DNA of 64,000 nucleotides, from the NCBI GenBank assembly GCA_964451365.1, contig CAYVIB010000005.1:1-64000 (forward strand). Direction: 5' to 3'. Made by a program: the position numbers and the translations under genes. The stretch's first letter is position 1. Each line of letters begins with the position of its first letter. The notes beneath the pieces are model-generated. The model did not search any database. It saw only the letters and a program-made list of their open reading frames with translations, and was not told where the DNA came from. Positions 62,557-64,000 of the stretch are shown here, in pieces. Origin of the DNA: CAYVIB01 sp964451365. GTDB lineage: Bacteria; Pseudomonadota; Gammaproteobacteria; Pseudomonadales; Cellvibrionaceae.

Positions 62557-63348
62557 ATGTCCCATTTACTGAAAAATTTTACATTTAGCCCCTTGGTTGC
62601 CACATTTGTCTTGCTGATGATGACCGGATGTGGCGCTACCAATACCAAGCCACGACCGGAACCGGCAAAGGCGCAACCTGATCCCCGGCCGAGGGAGGTT
62701 TCACCCAAACCCGCCGCGAAAACTCCCGCCAGGGATCCCCAGGCGGCCGCCATGGCGGCACTGGAAAGCAAAATGCTTGACCGGGCCGAACGCGCGTTCA
62801 GGGCCGGGCGGCTGACGGAGCCCGATCACGATAACGCTTATGACAGTTTCCATTCGGTTCTTCTTCTCAACCCGAACAACAGCGAGGCGCGCTCCGGCAT
62901 CCAGGCCATACTGATCCGCTACGCCGAGCTGATCCGCAAGGCACTGGCGGAGCATGATTATTACAACGCCGGCGTATTGCTCAATCGGGCGCAAACTTAC
63001 TACCCGGCCAACAACCTGCTGCTGGACCTGAAAAAGGAGCTGGCGAAGGTGCGGGAAAAGGAAGACCAGCAGATGCTTACCAAGGCGCCCACGGATAAGG
63101 CTATTGTCGATTACCCTCTGCCGGCGGGGGCTCTCGGCCGCCGGTCCGAAACGGTGTCGGACTACCTGGCCCGCATTGCGTTGCGGCTGAAGGAAAGCAA
63201 CGAGAGTGTCATGATTCACGCCCGCACCGATGCCGAGGGACGCTGGATTTACAAGCAACTCAACGACGCGGTGCCGGGCTATCGGGTCCGTGGGGATATC
63301 AAATTGAGCCGCGTGGCTAAAATAGTCATCCTTCCTCCACTACAATAA
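62557..63348 (+). CDS. Lipoprotein with TPR-like helical region upstream of lapD
   Basis: A 263-aa protein with a lipoprotein signal peptide (about 1-24, MMTGC lipobox), a Pro/Ala/Lys-rich linker to about 58, a helical repeat-like part (AERAFRAGRL, YDSFHSVLLLNPNNSEARSG, YNAGVLLNRAQTYYPANNLL: TPR-like) and a small alpha/beta C-terminus (TVSDYLARIALRLKESNESV, IHARTDAEGRW). No family name recognised. The ATG at 62557 is preferred; an upstream TTG has no support. It is 66 bp upstream of the lapD-like gene and on the same strand, suggesting co-transcription and a possible role with surface adhesin control. Confidence 0.65.
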   Translation: MSHLLKNFTFSPLVATFVLLMMTGCGATNTKPRPEPAKAQPDPRPREVSPKPAAKTPARDPQAAAMAALESKMLDRAERAFRAGRLTEPDHDNAYDSFHSVLLLNPNNSEARSGIQAILIRYAELIRKALAEHDYYNAGVLLNRAQTYYPANNLLLDLKKELAKVREKEDQQMLTKAPTDKAIVDYPLPAGALGRRSETVSDYLARIALRLKESNESVMIHARTDAEGRWIYKQLNDAVPGYRVRGDIKLSRVAKIVILPPLQ

Positions 63349-63414
63349 AAATAAGGGCCCGCCATTCCGGCATGCCCCGTTACGGACGCTTGCGTCCCAA
63401 AGGGTATGATTAAC

Positions 63415-64000
63415 GTGAGTCTGCTTCGAAAGCTGTTAATAATAATAACGCTGCTGATCGTAAGCCTGCTGCTGGGCAATTTTGTTGTCAGCGTGCTCCA
63501 CTCCCGCAGCTACTTCTCCGACCAGTTGTCGGCGCTGGCGGAAGATACAGCCACCTCTCTCGGCCTGACACTCTCCCATGCGGCGCAGGAGAAAGATATT
63601 CCCCAGATCCAGTCGATGATTAACGTGATTTTCGACCGTGGCTACTACCGCGGCATCGTCTATCGGGACCTGGAGGGTAATGTCATCGTTGAACGTTCCC
63701 GCGATATCGCCATTGATGGTGTTCCCCAGTGGTTTATTGATCGTATCGCTATTCCCGAACGCTCCGGTTCGGCCGAAGTGGTGTCCGGCTGGTATCGCCT
63801 GGGCGAGGTCAGTGTCACTGTTCACCCCGGCTATGCCTATCGCGACCTGTGGCGGGTGTTTACCGACCAGTTGCGGATATTCCTGTTTACCGCCGTACTG
63901 TGTTATGGACTAGCAGGGGTGGGGCTGAATTACCTGCTGCGGCCCCTGCGCAATGTGGAGCAGCAGGCGGAAGCCATCTGCCGGAAGGAATTTCCCGTGC
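63415..64000 (+). CDS. lapD: LapD-like c-di-GMP receptor, 5' part (cut by window edge)
   Basis: The first 195 residues are present: an N-terminal helix (LLIIITLLIVSLLLGNFVVS), a periplasmic LapD/MoxY-type domain (HSRSYFSDQLSALAEDTATS, IFDRGYYRGIVYRDLEGNVI, VPQWFIDRI) and a second helix near 155-175 followed by the start of a HAMP-like segment (LRPLRNVEQQAEAICRKEFP). In Pseudomonas LapD sequesters the protease LapG when c-di-GMP is high, keeping adhesins on the surface. The GTG at 63415 gives VSLLRKLL, the family-like N-terminus, with AGGG ten bases upstream; the ATG at 63406 has AGGG only one base away. GGDEF/EAL domains should lie beyond 64000. Confidence 0.85.
   Translation, partial: MSLLRKLLIIITLLIVSLLLGNFVVSVLHSRSYFSDQLSALAEDTATSLGLTLSHAAQEKDIPQIQSMINVIFDRGYYRGIVYRDLEGNVIVERSRDIAIDGVPQWFIDRIAIPERSGSAEVVSGWYRLGEVSVTVHPGYAYRDLWRVFTDQLRIFLFTAVLCYGLAGVGLNYLLRPLRNVEQQAEAICRKEFPV

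Noticed and set aside
1..64000. CRISPR arrays, tRNA or rRNA genes, transposases, integrases
   Set aside because: None was recognised by eye on either strand; a tRNAscan, Rfam or IS search could not be run and might find something I missed.

Overview
The window reads as a chromosomal segment of a gammaproteobacterium, most like the marine Cellvibrionales/Pseudomonadales side of the class. The basis is established gene-order knowledge plus protein motifs: rpoD-dnaG-yqeY-rpsU | tsaD-folB-folK ... cca ... yeaG-yeaH-ycgB ... apaH-apaG-rsmA-pdxA-surA-lptD | amgK-murU ... rpe-trpE ... trpG-trpD-trpC | vfr | osmC | coq7 is essentially the order known from Pseudomonas aeruginosa. This is inference from memory; no database search was possible. 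No tRNA, rRNA, CRISPR array, insertion sequence or prophage was recognised.

Layout. 1-4.1 kb (minus): the macromolecular-synthesis operon rpsU-yqeY-dnaG-rpoD, with rpoD cut by the window edge. 4.1-7.4 kb: an AT-rich accessory insert with an orphan methyltransferase-like protein and an orphan periplasmic solute-binding protein. 7.4-9.3 kb: tsaD and two folate genes. 9.4-15.8 kb: a second accessory insert with a small membrane protein, a lipoprotein made of three repeated CBM4/9-like domains, and a three-gene lipid-linked glycosylation cassette (DUF2298 membrane protein, GtrB-like, GtrA-like). 16-18 kb (minus): cca and a pteridine-reductase-type SDR. 18-19.3 kb: a possible leader peptide and terminator ahead of an EamA exporter, then the scar of a photolyase gene. 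19.5-24.2 kb (minus): the stress operon yeaG-yeaH-ycgB. 24.6-25.6 kb: galE.

25.6-32.7 kb (minus) holds the envelope/ribosome maintenance operon lptD-surA-pdxA-rsmA-apaG-apaH, facing amgK-murU (peptidoglycan sugar recycling). 34.7-37.1 kb holds rpe and trpE. 37.4-44.1 kb, between trpE and trpGDC, holds a regulatory set typical of PEP-CTERM/exosortase bacteria: a degenerate tyrosine-kinase-like ATPase, PrsR, PrsK and a DUF1631 protein. The same trpE-trpG interval holds the R/F pyocin cluster in P. aeruginosa, so it looks like a variable locus. 44.6-47.2 kb completes tryptophan synthesis (trpGDC), followed by vfr, osmC, coq7 and a Ycf46-type AAA+ ATPase. 51-60.4 kb (minus) is housekeeping: dusB-fis, purH-purD, a zinc-ribbon/DUF3426 protein, and aroQ-accB-accC-prmA. 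The right end has dsbD facing a lipoprotein gene and the 5' part of a lapD-like c-di-GMP receptor.

The more unusual content is the PrsK/PrsR island in the trpE-trpG interval, the DUF2298-GtrB-GtrA cassette, the three-CBM lipoprotein without a catalytic domain, the AT-rich methyltransferase locus, and the peptide/terminator arrangement upstream of the EamA gene. None can be shown to be a new system from sequence alone.
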